Assembly: GCA_031761405.1 (NCBI GenBank)
Contig: JASEVX010000010.1
Location: 6,884,453 to 6,948,452 of the forward strand
Direction of reading: 5' to 3'
DNA: 64,000 nucleotides
Origin: Serripes groenlandicus
Taxonomy: Eukaryota; Mollusca; Bivalvia; Cardiida; Cardiidae
The translations under genes and the position numbers were made by a program. The notes beneath the pieces are model-generated. The model searched no databases. It saw nothing but the letters and a program-made list of their open reading frames with translations, and was not told the DNA's origin. Shown here piece after piece: positions 32,752-43,293 of this stretch; the first letter of the stretch is position 1; each line of letters begins with the position of its first letter.

Positions 32752-33185
32752 TATGCCTCTGCAGCAGAAAACATTGTGAAACAAGGAGAAATTGCTTATG
32801 ATGAGCAATTTCTTTTTTTTTGCCACAATGTTTAACCCATTCCCTCATATAGACGCTTTCTGACGCCTCTGCAGGAGACGACTTTTTGAAAACATAGTGA
32901 CAAAAGAAGAAATTGCTCAAAACGAGCAATTTCTCCTTTTGACACAATGTTTTCCACTTTTAGTCATAGGTTATCCATTTAATTAAAGAGATTTTCTATT
33001 TTTTGACAAAATATGTTCAAAGTCGTCTGCTGCAGAATTGCCGTATGAGGGAACGGGTTAAAACTATTCAATTATCATACATATGTGGTAAGGTTTAATT
33101 AACTTTCATTCAAAGACATTTTCCAGATGTTGTGCCCAAAAGTCATCTGCTACCTTTCAGAGATATGCTGTATGTGGGGAAAGAG
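32752..33185 (+). mobile_element. Older MITE-1 host carrying a nested MITE-1
   Basis: Host parts are 32752-32834 (CTCTGCAGCAGAAAACATTG..TTTGCCACAATG) and 33060-33185 (AACTATTCAATTATCATACA.. to GTATGTGGGGAAAG). They are separated by the complete copy at 32832-33061. Confidence 0.75.
32832..33061 (+). mobile_element. MITE-1, full length, nested
   Basis: TTAACCCATTCCCTCATATA to CGTATGAGGGAACGGGTTAA. It sits at a TTAA in the host copy's TGTTT..AACT region. Confidence 0.92.
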
Positions 33186-33303
33186 ATGGGAGGACAAAAA
33201 AACAACTGGTGAAGCTCAGAGACATAATAACCCAGGCAGATAATGATGTGATAACAAGCTCTTTAGTCCTAATTGATACTGTCATTTCCTGGAAACAGAC
33301 ACT

Positions 33304-33491
33304 CGAGAGCTATAGATAACGGACGTTTTGCATGTTCTAAAATCCTTATTTGACCCTCTAACCCTATGTTGTGGGTACTCAAAAGAATCATCTCAATGAG
33401 ACGCTTCTGTTGAGTACCCACAACATGGGATTTGCTTGGATTATAAGAGAGATATTGTAGGGAAAACAGCTGTTTACCCATCCTTATCTGC
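33304..33491 (+). mobile_element. MITE-2, full length
   Basis: GAGAGCTATAGATAACGGAC to CCCATCCTTATCTGCA. Central palindrome around CATCTCAATGAGACGCTTCT. Confidence 0.85.
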
Positions 33492-33666
33492 ATGGACATC
33501 TGGACCGGCACACCCTATAAAACATGTTTCAAACCCTTTGATGCCGAGGTAGGCAGTAAGCTGAACATTGCATGTCACTGGTTCATTACATGTTTCACCC
33601 CAGAACAACTCTAACATGGAACTGTTATCAGATACCACCAGCTTCACCAGGGCAGCTGCTAGACTG
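33492..33666. other. Short unique-looking island, possible exon or unrelated sequence
   Basis: This ~175 bp between a MITE-2 copy and the 54 bp array resembles none of the repeats in the window and is less A+T-rich. On the minus strand it is open (..ALVKLVVSDNSS, ELFWGETCNEPVTCNVQL, TAYLGIKGFETCF..). I do not recognise the sequence. No convincing splice-site pair was found, since its flanks run into repeats. Confidence 0.25.
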
Positions 33667-34506
33667 GAAACAGTCCATCCATTCAACCCTTTCCCACATA
33701 CAACAAATCTGCTAGAAGTGGAAACAGTCCATCCATTCAACCCTTTCCCACATACAACAAATCTGCTAGAAGTGGAAACAGTCCATCCATTCAACCCTTT
33801 CCCACATACAACAAATCTGCTAGAAGTGGAAACAGTCCATCCATTCAACCCTTTCACACATACAACAAATCTGCTAGAAGTGGAAACAGTCCATCCATTC
33901 AACCCTTTTACACATACAACAAATCTGCTAGAAGTGGAAACAGTCCATCCATTCAACCCTTTCCCACATACAACAAATCTGCTAGAAGTGGAAACAGTCC
34001 ATCCATTCAACCCTTTCCCACATACAACAAATCTGCTAGAAGTGGAAACAGTCCATCCATTCAACCCTTTCCCACATACAACAAATCTGCTAGAAGTGGA
34101 AACAGTCCATCCATTCAACCCTTTCCCACATACAACAAATCTGCTAGAAGTGGAAACAGTCCATCCATTCAACCCTTTCCCACATACAACAAATCTGCTA
34201 GAAGTGGAAACAGTCCATCCATTCAACCCTTTCCCACATACAACAAATCTGCTAGAAGTGGAAACAGTCCATCCATTCAACCCTTTCCCACATACAACAA
34301 ATCTGCTAGAAGTGGAAACAGTCCATCCATTCAACCCTTTCCCACATACAACAAATCTGCTAGAAGTGGAAACAGTCCATCCATTCAACCCTTTCCCACA
34401 TACAACAAATCTGCTAGAAGTGGAAACAGTCCATCCATTCAACCCTTTCCCACATACAACAAATCTGCTAGAAGTGGAAACAGTCCATCCATTCAACCCT
34501 TTCCCA
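33667..34506. repeat. 54 bp minisatellite, 15 near-identical units, seeded from a MITE-1 end
   Basis: Fifteen units of exactly 54 bp (33667 to 34476) plus a partial one. Each unit holds a MITE-1 terminus (AACCCTTTCCCACATACAAC then AAATCTGC) plus TAGAAGTGGAAACAGTCCAT. Units differ at only a few bases (CCC to ACA or TAC in units 4 and 5). Because 54 is a multiple of three and the unit has no stops in one frame of each strand, it makes a 328-residue plus-strand and a 340-residue minus-strand open reading, both with an 18-residue period. These are repeat artefacts. Confidence 0.95.
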
Positions 34507-34544
34507 CAGACAGTTCAGTATTCAGATGCTATCTTTAGCCCTTT

Positions 34545-34741
34545 CTGCAGCTGACGACTCTTTAAAACACTGTAGCAAAAGGAGAAATTGCTCATATAAA
34601 TGATCAATTTCTCCCATTTGCCACAATGTTTTCAACATTATTAAATAATTAAACTGTCATTTATAGAGATATTTAAATTTTTTGTCAATATGTTGCTAAA
34701 GTCATCTTCTGCAGATTTGTTGTATGTTGGAAAGGGCTTAA
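34545..34741 (+). mobile_element. MITE-1 following the 54 bp array
   Basis: CTGCAGCTGACGACTCTTTA, hairpin GAAATTGCTCATATAAATGATCAATTTC, right end TGTTGGAAAGGGCTTAA. Confidence 0.78.
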
Positions 34742-34952
34742 GAAGAGAATGGGATGAATAGAGTAGGTAATTATTAATATTATCATCAATATTTCTTGCT
34801 CCCTTAATTAAGACTTTCCCACCTGTAGATGTATTTTAATGCATCATCAGTAGACTGATTTGGAAATGAGTAAAACCTCCTTTTGCCTCAGTGTTTTCAA
34901 CTCGGTTCAAATCAACAAAACTTTTCAAATTCGTTGACTTAGATGTTTGTTG

Positions 34953-35188
34953 TTAACCCTTTCCCTCATATAGACGCTTTCTGGTGCCTCTGCAGCAGAC
35001 GGCTTTTTGAAAACATAGTGACAAAAGAAGAAATTGCACAAAACGTGCAATTTCTCCTTTTGCCACAATGTTTTCCACTTTTTGTCATAGGTTATCCATT
35101 CAATTATGGAGATTTTCTAATTTTTGACAAAATACGTTCAATTTAAGTCGTCTGCTGCAGAATTGCCGTATATGAGGGAAAGGGTTAA
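34953..35188 (+). mobile_element. MITE-1, full length, GCAC type
   Basis: TTAA on both sides. Left CCCTTTCCCTCATATAGACG, right CGTATATGAGGGAAAGGG. It lies in an older decayed copy (34810-34955). Confidence 0.93.
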
Positions 35189-35418
35189 ACAATGTCAGGG
35201 TTAAATTGCTGGCATCTGATACATATTTTTGCAATTAAAATATTATATTATCTACAAAGTCACAAAATAGTTCTCTGAAACCAACATGAATAAGTGGGTC
35301 CAGCAAGATTTAAGTAATTCAATGCTGATATTGTAATCAGACCTGGGGAGATCTGCTTGCAACATTGTGATGGTAATGATTATATTACAAGCCTTATAAT
35401 GTTGTGATGATTTAGTGC

Positions 35419-35653
35419 TTAACCCTTTCCCTCATATATAGAAGCTTTCTGACGCCTTTGCAGCAGACGACTTTTGAAAATAATGTGACAAAAGAAGAAA
35501 TTGCTCAAAACAAGCAATTTCTCCTTTAGTCACAAGCTTTTCAACTTTTTTCAGTAATTATATACCTTCATTTATGGGGATTTTTTCATATTTTTGCCTA
35601 TTATGTTTTCAAAGTCGTTTGCTGCAGATTTATTGTATGTGGGAAAGAGTTAA
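35419..35653 (+). mobile_element. MITE-1, left member of an inverted pair
   Basis: CCCTTTCCCTCATATATAGA to GTATGTGGGAAAGAGTTAA. Its right TTAA (35650-35653) is also the left TTAA of the next copy. Confidence 0.92.
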
Positions 35654-35879
35654 CCCTTTCCCTCATACGACAATTCTGCAGCAGACGACTTTGAACATAT
35701 TTTGTCAAAAAATGGAAAATCTCTATAACTGAATGGATAACCTATGACTAAAAGTGGAAAACATTGTGGCAAAAGGAGAAATTGATCATTTTGAGCAATT
35801 TCTTCTTTTGTCACCATGTTCTCAAAAAGCCATCTGCTGCAGAGGCGTCACAAAGCGTCTATATGAGGGAAAGGGTTAA
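35650..35879 (-). mobile_element. MITE-1, right member of an inverted pair
   Basis: CCCTTTCCCTCATACGACAA to TATATGAGGGAAAGGGTTAA. The pair faces opposite ways around one TTAA. Confidence 0.93.
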
Positions 35880-36246
35880 GCTTTAAATTCTGACCAAGTC
35901 ACACATGATTTTGCAAACAGCAATGATTGAGATAAGCCTGCGTCTCTGCTCAATCTGATCAGGTAGTATAATGACAATTCATACCAGGTTGTGATATATG
36001 ATCATGAAATTAATTAATGTTTGTCGCTATATATTGTTTGTATAATTGCTTTGTATGTTTCTTGCTTCTTTTGCCATATTTGTTCAGCTGCTGTTACAAT
36101 TTGTATTGGCCAAAGGAGTGTTAATGCTGATTTAGCCAAATTAAATTGAATAGAATTGTCTTCTCATGTCAGGTTTCAGTAAAATGCAGTGCCCGAAGGA
36201 ACTAATTCCAGTCTAGGCCAGCTGTGATTGTTCTATGCCTGACTTA

Positions 36247-36470
36247 ATTAACCCTTTCTCACCTGCAGACGCATTTCAAAGCAATAGCAGCCAGATGACT
36301 TTTGAAAACATTGTGGCCAAAGGTGAAATTGCTCATGATGAGCAATTTCTCCTTTGGCGACAATGTTTTCAACTTTATTTAACAATTAATATATCTCTTA
36401 TGGAGATTTTTCAGGTTTATGTCACAATGTTTTCAAAGCTGTAGAATTGTTGTATGTGGGAAACGGTTAA
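36247..36470 (+). mobile_element. MITE-1, GGCC subtype
   Basis: TTAACCCTTTCTCACCTGCA to GTATGTGGGAAACGGTTAA. Hairpin GTGGCCAAAGGTGAAATTGC / GCAATTTCTCCTTTGGCGAC. Confidence 0.9.
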
Positions 36471-36793
36471 CCCTTAGTCAGCTGAATTTCAAAATGGCAT
36501 TACAATTCTTGAAATTGATACCAGTCCATAAGAGAAGGTTCAAGCTGGCATTTCTGAACAGTGTAGGTTCAGATCAGCCCATTCATCGTCTACACAAGTT
36601 GACAGAAGCTTCTAACAAGCTTATATGTAAGTAAAATGTGAACAGGTAGCAAGCAGTCTACAGTGTAATATAAAAGCCAACTGGTACTTTTTAGACCATA
36701 ATTGTCAAGTTCTTGCATCTTTTATTTTCATTGACTGTGAACTTGTGTAGATTTTGACAAGACTCACAGAGCAGATGTACAGGATGATCTTAG

Positions 36794-36980
36794 CTTTACC
36801 CTTTTCCACAACAAATAGAAAATCTCTATAGTTGAATGGATAACCTATGACTAAAAGTGGTAAACATTGTGGCTGAAGGAGAAATTGCATGTTTTGTGCA
36901 ATTTCTTCCTTTGTCACTATGTTTTCAAAAAGCTGTCTGCTGCAGGTGTCAGCAAGCGTCTATATGAGGGAAAGGGTTAA
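36794..36980 (-). mobile_element. MITE-1, left part shortened
   Basis: TTTACCCTTTTCCACAACAA to TATATGAGGGAAAGGGTTAA. Confidence 0.85.
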
Positions 36981-37094
36981 CCTGTTCAGAGTTGCCAACT
37001 TTATTATCTTTTCCCATGGACAGGGTTAAAATAAAATTGATATCATAGAAATCCTGCTTGTCTTATAAGTGCTAATAAGATAATCATTCAAGTA

Positions 37095-37296
37095 CCCCCA
37101 AAAAGCTGCAGATGACTTCGGAAAACAATGTCACAAAAGGAGAAATTGCTCATAACAAGCATTTTCTCCATTTGCCACAATGTTTTCAACTCAACTAAAT
37201 TATTACTCTTTCAACAAGAGTGAATTTTGACATCTTTAACTACATGCCTTCAAAGTCGACTGCTGCAGATTTGTTGTATGGGATGGAAAGGTTTAA
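37095..37296 (+). mobile_element. MITE-1, degraded
   Basis: GCTGCAGATGACTTCGGAAA, ATTGCTCATAACAAGCATTT, GACTGCTGCAGATTTGTTGT, GGAAAGGTTTAA. Confidence 0.72.
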
Positions 37297-37479
37297 AGCG
37301 TCTTAGCTATATAAGGAAACAACTGGAAAATTGCAAGATTAATTTTAACACTTGAATTGAAAACAAATGTTTGCAAAAGAGAAATTGCTTGGTTTGTACA
37401 TTAATTCTTCCTTTCCCACAATGTTTCCACATGCTGTCTGAAGCAGAGATAAGAAATGTTGTCTGTATAAGGTAAAGAG

Positions 37480-37791
37480 TTAACCCTTTCCCTCATATAG
37501 AAGCTTTCTGACGCCTCTGAATCAGACAGATTTTTGAAAACATAGTGACAAAAGAAGAAATTGCTCAAAAACGAGCAATTTCTCCTTTTGCCACAATGTT
37601 CTCCAGACAGATTTTTGAAAACATAGTGACAAAAGAAGAAATTGCTCAAAAACGAGCAATTTCTCCTTTTGCCACAATGTTCTCCACTTTTAATCATAGT
37701 TTATCCAATCAATTATAGAGATTTTCTATTTTTTGACAAAATATGTTCAAAGGCGCCTGCTGCAGAATTGTCATATTAGGGAAAGGGTTAA
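37480..37791 (+). mobile_element. MITE-1 with duplicated hairpin (79 bp tandem duplication)
   Basis: Full ends with TTAA. The segment ACAGATTTTTGAAAACATAG..CACAATGTTCTCC occurs twice, at 37526-37604 and 37605-37683, with no difference seen. An older minus-strand fragment (37350-37480) shares the left TTAA. Confidence 0.93.
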
Positions 37792-37858
37792 CTTTCAATC
37801 AATTCTATACCTTCTGAATTATGTACACATAACATTCATTTAATTCTTACTAAATGTG

Positions 37859-37926
37859 GGCTTCATGCAGAGCGGTTGTAACTACATCTTATTGGAAGCT
37901 GTAGTTACAACCATTTTGTATGAAGC
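37859..37926. repeat. 68 bp hairpin element
   Basis: GGCTTCATGCAGAGCGGTTG TAACTAC and its diverged inverse GTAGTTACAACCATTTTGTA TGAAGCC, 27 bp arms. Confidence 0.75.
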
Positions 37927-38028
37927 CATCATTTCGGTGTCGGATTTATGCAAATTAAGCATTCATAAATGAACCTTCATTGAAATCAAGAACCGTGAAA
38001 TGTAATGAGTATCTCTGTATTTACGTGT

Positions 38029-38261
38029 TTTAACCATTTCCCTCATATAGACGCTTTCTGACGCCTCTGCAGCAGACGACTTTTTGAAAACATATAGTGA
38101 CAAAAGAAGAAATTGCACAAAACGTGCAATTTCTCCTTTTGCCACAATGTTTTCCACTTTTAGTCATAGGTTATCCATTCAACTATGGAGATTTTCTATG
38201 TTTTAACAAAATACGTTCAAAGTCGTCTGCTGCAGAATTGTCGTATGAGGGAAAGGGTTAA
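38029..38261 (+). mobile_element. MITE-1, full length, GCAC type
   Basis: TTAACCATTTCCCTCATATA to CGTATGAGGGAAAGGGTTAA. Confidence 0.93.
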
Positions 38262-38628
38262 ACACTCTACTGCATACAACAAATCTGCTGCAGACGACCT
38301 TGAAAACATCTAGAAATCTGGAAACCATCTACAAATGAAAGCACAATGCTGACGTGGCAAAAAGTGTCTGAATGTTGAAAAGGGTTTATTAGTAATGGTT
38401 GCTAAAGTAATAAACCTTTTCCCACATACAACAAATCTGCAGCAGTCGACTTTGAAAACACTAAGGCTAAATAAAGGATTTTTTTTTAATAGAGATGAAA
38501 ACATTGTGGCAAAAGGAGAAATTGCTCATTGTAAGTTATTTCTCTCACTGCCACGATGTTTTCAAAGGTCAACTTCTGCATAGGCGTCTAAAGTGTTTGT
38601 ATATGACTTTGTGGGAAAGCCCGGTTAA
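38262..38628 (-). mobile_element. Two MITE-1 copies, CATACAAC type
   Basis: The first (38262-38388) has lost the hairpin. The second (38408-38628) runs ACCTTTTCCCACATACAACA to GTGGGAAAGCCCGGTTAA with a partly decayed hairpin. Confidence 0.75.
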
Positions 38629-38744
38629 GGGAATGAGCTTCCATTAACAGCATCAAACTGTGTTAGTTGTCTTTGAGTGTTAATTATTCACAGATTTTTT
38701 CTGTAAGTAAGAACCTGACTTCCATCATTGAATAAGGCAATACA

Positions 38745-38978
38745 TTAATCCTTTCCCACATACAACAAAACTGCAGCAGACGACTTTGAAAACATCTGGG
38801 CAAATAAGTGGTAAATCCCAAAATATAAAAGCATATAAACTCATTGACTAGAGTTGATAACAAGTTGCAAAAAGCGACATTGTTCGTTATGAGCAATTTC
38901 TCTTTTTACCACAATGTTTTGAATAGCTGTCTGCTGCAGATGCATTAAATTATGTCTGGAAGTTGGGAAAGGGTTAAT
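38745..38978 (-). mobile_element. MITE-1, CATACAAC type
   Basis: TTAATCCTTTCCCACATACA to AGTTGGGAAAGGGTTAA. Hairpin CATTGTTCGTTATGAGCAAT is partly decayed. Confidence 0.85.
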
Positions 38979-39159
38979 TACAGTCTTCTCTCTATACCAT
39001 TATATACATGATAACTTTGCATCTATTCACCCTTGTACCTGATACGCACAATCTTAGATCCCTCAACAGCATTATGACCTATCAAAACATTGTGACAAAA
39101 GGGAGAAAATTATCAAAATGAGCAAATTCTCATTTGTTGTAAGTACAGAAACACCCACC

Positions 39160-39270
39160 GGTAATCCTTTCCCATTTGCAAATGCATTTTGACGTGTCTG
39201 CAGCACGTCACTTGAAAACATTGTGGCAAAAGGAGAAAACACTTAGTTTTCAGCCCCTATCCAATATTTA
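39160..39270 (+). mobile_element. MITE-1 left half fragment
   Basis: TAATCCTTTCCCATTTGCAA and GAAAACATTGTGGCAAAAGG, then lost. Confidence 0.6.
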
Positions 39271-39497
39271 TACTTTCATATATAGCTTAAATGGTCCCAT
39301 TTTAATTCCTTTAATGATAATCATGTGACCAAACTTTTAACTTCAGGGCTAAACATGAATTTGTTTGATGTATACCTTTTTCAACAGTATTTAAATTTAA
39401 GATATATCGTGACGTTTTCTTCAGTAAACGTTATAACCAGTACTTGTACTACCCAAATTATTAATCCTGACACTGACGGGGCCTTCATAAGGATAGC

Positions 39498-39765
39498 CGC
39501 CTCCATGGTGTAGTGGTAGAGTGCCTGCCTCGGATGCGAGAGGTCATGGGTTCGATCCCTGGCCGGGTCATACACAAGAATTTAAAAATGGTAGTAATAG
39601 CTGCACTCCTCGGTGCTCAGGGTTGCGGGGTTAGCATTTCGACTTACTGGTTGGATTCGGGTTAAATGGACCAACAGTAATGGTAACTTACCCAGGAAAC
39701 GCTGTGATATATCTAAAGCATTGTTGAAAGCAGCGTAAAACACAAAACAATCAATCAAAACAATA
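39498..39765 (+). repeat. tRNA-derived SINE family A, most complete copy
   Basis: Head CCTCCATGGTGTAGTGGTAG (A box) and GGGTTCGATCCC (B box). Then GGCCGGGTCATACACAAG, body ATGGTAGTAATAGCTG and GGGGTTAGCATTTCGACTTA, tail GAAACGCTGTGATATATC and AAAGCAGCGTAAAACACAAA with a (CAAT)-like end. A genuine tRNA is unlikely because the ends do not pair. Confidence 0.88.
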
Positions 39766-40339
39766 TCCCTGCAGCCATCAGAGCAAAGGAGGAAAGCCAT
39801 TACTACAATTTTCTAAGTGTTTGACTTTAATAGGAATCGAACCCTGATCTCGTGCAGAAGACAGAGAGCTCATTGTATATGCATGATTAGGCAAGATTAT
39901 CATTGTCAAATATCAAGAAAATTGATTATCAAAAATGTAAAGCATGCATGAAGCTTTCACACAAACCTCACAACAATGTAACAGCTTATATTTGCAATGA
40001 AATAACAGTGGAAACATGTCTGGTTAAATTAACCCTTTTCCACATACATGCCTCTGACACCTCTGCAGTAATGAAAACATTTTGACAAAAGGAGAAATTA
40101 TGAGGTAGGGTTATAGTTTTGTGATGACGACGCAGATGACGCCAAGGGTACTCACAATAGCCCAGCTTTTCGAAAAACCGACAAGGTAAAAATGATTAGC
40201 TTGAGGTTGATGAAGGGATATATATGTGGCTGTATGCACAGATACAAGAGGGGGCTATAAAACAGCAATCTGTGTGATAAAGAAAAAAGTCAATATTGGA
40301 TAAGAAAAACTCAATATTTCATGCAGTCTGCAGCTCAAA

Positions 40340-40553
40340 TTAACCCTTTACAAACTATAGCCGCATTTTGACGCAATAGCAGCAGACGACTTTTTAAAAC
40401 ATTGTGGCCAATTTCTCCTGATGAGCAATTTCTCCCTTGGCCACAATATTTTCAACTTTATTAAAACAAGCTATCTTTTGAGATTTTTCGGGTTTTTGTC
40501 ACTATTTTTCAAAGTCGTCTGCTGCAGATATGTTGCATGTGGGAAAGGGTTAA
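40340..40553 (+). mobile_element. MITE-1, GGCC subtype, TTAA both sides
   Basis: CCCTTTACAAACTATAGCCG to TTGCATGTGGGAAAGGG. The left hairpin arm is scrambled (GTGGCCAATTTCTCCTGATG). Confidence 0.88.
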
Positions 40554-40662
40554 AATAAACATAGATAGAGGACAATAATTGTTCCAAAGCCATTATGGCT
40601 TGTCTAAGCAAACAGCCAATATGACTGGCATACATTTTCTCCATTCAACAACAAACACTCGC

Positions 40663-40770
40663 AGCCAAGCCCGGGTAACTCAGTTTGTAGCGAAGCAGGC
40701 TTTTTAATCTGTGGGTTGAGAGTTCAAACCTCAGCTCAGCCAACATTCTTTCTAATGTTTGACATTTTTG
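40663..40770 (+). repeat. SINE family C head
   Basis: AAGCCCGGGTAACTCAGTTT and GAGAGTTCAAACCTC, CAGCTCAGCCAACATTCTTT. It is inserted near a MITE-1 remnant that resumes at GTGCTGCAGATAAG (40780-40827). Confidence 0.72.
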
Positions 40771-40838
40771 TCTCAGATTGAGTGCTGCAGATAAGTCAAA
40801 ACGAGTCTATATGTGGAAAGGGTTTAAAACTCAAAAAG

Positions 40839-41046
40839 ACCTTTCCCTCATAAAGACGCTTTCTGATGCCTCTGCAGCAATGACAACTTTTATAAACAGT
40901 GTGTCAAAAGGAGAAATTGCTCAAAACGAGAATGTTTTCAACTCTATTTAATAATTGAACTGCCCCTTATGGAGATTGTTCATGTTTTTGCCAGTAGATT
41001 TTAAAAGTTGTATGCTGCTGATGTGTTGTTTGTGGGAAAGGGTTAA
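40839..41046 (+). mobile_element. MITE-1
   Basis: CCTTTCCCTCATAAAGACGC to GTTTGTGGGAAAGGGTTAA. The right hairpin arm is lost. Confidence 0.82.
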
Positions 41047-41050
41047 TATG

Positions 41051-41280
41051 TTAACCTTTTCCCACATACGACAATTCTGCAGCAGACGACTTTGAACATA
41101 TTTTGTCAAAAAATAGAAAATCTCTATAATTAAATGGATAACCTATGACAAAAAGTGGAAAACATTGTGGCAAAAGGAGAAATTGCACGTTTTGTGCAAT
41201 TTCTTCTTTTGTCACTATGTTTTCAATTAGCCGTCTGCTGTAGAGGCGTCAGAAAGCGTCTATATGAGGGAAAGGATTAA
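41051..41280 (-). mobile_element. MITE-1, mixed ends
   Basis: One end is CCCACATACGACAATTC (mix of the two end types), the other TATATGAGGGAAAGGATTAA. Hairpin GCACGTTTTGTGC. Confidence 0.9.
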
Positions 41281-41580
41281 TTGAAAAATCTAAGCTGAAA
41301 AGTCAATGCATGAACTGATATAAATCGGTAAAGAATAAAAACATTTTACTAGACTAATTATATAAATTAGGCAGGTTGCTGGATTAATTGGAATCTGTTC
41401 AGTGTATCAATCAACAGTTCCCAATAAAAGATGTTCTCGCCGATAAATCAATACTTAGAGACGATTCAAGAATAGCAGTTTGTAGCAGTTTTACGAGGAT
41501 TATCTTAGACAACCACTTGATTGCAGGAAGAACAATAAAATCACTTGGACTGAAATTATATCTTCATTTTCCTAAAATGT

Positions 41581-41815
41581 TTAACCCTTTCCCTCATACG
41601 AAAAAAATTCTGCAGCAGATGACTTTGAACGTATTTTTTCAAAACATAGAAAATCTCCATAATTGAATGGATAACCTGTATCACTAAAAGTGGAAAACAT
41701 GGTGGCAAAAGGAGAAAATGCACGTTTTGTGCAATTTCTTCTTTTGTCACTATGTTTTCAAAAAGCTGTCTGCTGCAGAGGCACCAGAAAGCGCTTATAT
41801 GAGGTAAAGGGTTAA
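41581..41815 (-). mobile_element. MITE-1, full length
   Basis: TTAA both sides. CCCTTTCCCTCATACGAAAA to TATATGAGGTAAAGGG. Hairpin GCACGTTTTGTGC. Confidence 0.92.
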
Positions 41816-42037
41816 CTTTTTCCTTCAATGTGTAGATGCAGTTATACAATCAGCAAATGAAAATATTTCATATTATTAATATAAATCATAAGCAATTTCT
41901 CCATTTTGCACACGTAACTATTCTTTCAAAATTTGTTTGCTGCGGAGGTCTCAAAATCAGAGAAAATCACTCATATCAAAGAAAAGATGTTGGTTCAATG
42001 CAAACAGTCAACAGGTCATATAATAAACTTATCTTTT

Positions 42038-42160
42038 TTAACCCTTACCCACATACAACAAATCTACAGCAGACAATTTTGGAAACATCTAGTAGCTAGA
42101 CTACACATATGGACAATTACAATGAAGAAAAGTAAAATATTTCAAGACAACTTTTGAGCA
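42038..42160 (-). mobile_element. MITE-1 end fragment
   Basis: TTAACCCTTACCCACATACA, ACAAATCTACAGCAGACA, then diverges. Confidence 0.65.
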
Positions 42161-42207
42161 GTTTAAAAACTTTGACTATACTATCTATAATCTGGAGGTC
42201 AGCACCT

Positions 42208-42417
42208 TTAACCCTTTCCCTCATAAAAGATGCTTTCTGACACCTCTGCAGCAGATGACTTTTTGAAAACATGGCGATAAAAGAAGAAATTGCTCAAAAC
42301 ATTAGTTTTCAACTCCTTTCAATTGTTGTTCTCTCATTTAAAGGGATTTTCTGTGCTTTTGTTTAGACATTTTCAAAATCGTCTCCTGCAGATTTGTTGT
42401 ATGTGGGAAAGGGTTAA
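42208..42417 (+). mobile_element. MITE-1, right hairpin arm lost
   Basis: TTAA both sides. CCCTTTCCCTCATAAAAGAT to GTATGTGGGAAAGGG. Confidence 0.9.
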
Positions 42418-42479
42418 ACCAGAACATGGCACTTGTGTTTTGTTTAAAAAAAGAGAAAAAGATTGTTACAAAAGAAGAT

Positions 42480-42738
42480 ATGAGCCGTCCCACGATAAAA
42501 CCAACATTGTGGACTGCGTATTTAAGTATCGACCAGGATCAGCATAAGCATGCCGCAGAAGCTTACCCGGATAGACACTTTTCCCCTTCGGTGGATTTTC
42601 TGTTTCAGGAATCATTACTCTATATCTCCCTGAGACGGAATGTGTTGGCCTGGATCAGTCTGGCGGACTGTGCAGGCTGATCTGGGTTGATACATTATGC
42701 AGATGCCATAATGTTGGTTTTCTCGCGGGATGGTTCAT
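42480..42738. mobile_element. TA-flanked MITE (TGAGCCGTCC ends)
   Basis: Ends TGAGCCGTCCCACGATAAAA CCAACATTGTGG and CCATAATGTTGG..GCGGGATGGTTCA are inverted over about 30 bp. TA stands just outside both (ATA|TGAGCC and GGTTCA|TA). Inner blocks TGATCTGGGTTGA / TCGACCAGGATCAG are also inverted. A second copy is at 59225-59456. Confidence 0.82.
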
Positions 42739-43293
42739 ATTGGCATTGTCAATGCTCCTCCCACATCATATCTACAAGTTGAAAGCTTGAGAGGCATCAA
42801 CATTCAGAAATGAAGTCAGAATCTCCAAGGAGGGAAATAAAAAGGACTTCAAGAATCATTTATAGTATGTATTTAACATAAATTATTTTAGTTCAAGATG
42901 TGAAAATTTACAATCGAAAGATGTCAGAGGAATTGGGGACTCTTTCAGTTGCATACGGGACTTAGGTCAGTGAAACACCACATGTAGACGCGCGTCTGCA
43001 GCAGACACCAAAAGTTGTACGCTACGAAAGCATCAAAATGTGTCTACAGGTTGGAAATGTGTATCCTCATTTGGCTCTGTCTAATTGTTACCCTTTTAAA
43101 TTAAATCAGAGATAGAACAAGACATCTTTTTGGATGAAGTAGCTGAATTGTTTAAATGTGTAACCTATAAATTATTTTCATAAAGATTTAAAATCTGTGT
43201 TCTGTCTTACATTTTTATTATGTCTATTTCAAAAGGAAAACAGTCATGATATATACATATACTAGGATATAGGACCACCAGATGCATCAAACT
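42739..43293. other. No recognised feature
   Basis: Nothing supported beyond a short decayed MITE-1-like bit near 42990-43070 (GCAGCAGACACC..GTGTCTACAGGTTGG). Confidence 0.45.

Noticed and set aside
33667..34506. CRISPR-like array
   Set aside because: The whole 54 bp unit is conserved; there are no unique spacers.
33474..34554. Two long opposite-strand open readings (340 and 328 codons) with 18-residue repeats
   Set aside because: They exist only because the 54 bp unit is a multiple of three and stop-free. The content is MITE end plus flank, with no start context or splice evidence.
39498..39572. tRNA gene
   Set aside because: A and B boxes are present but the acceptor stem does not pair, and the sequence continues into a SINE body shared with other loci.
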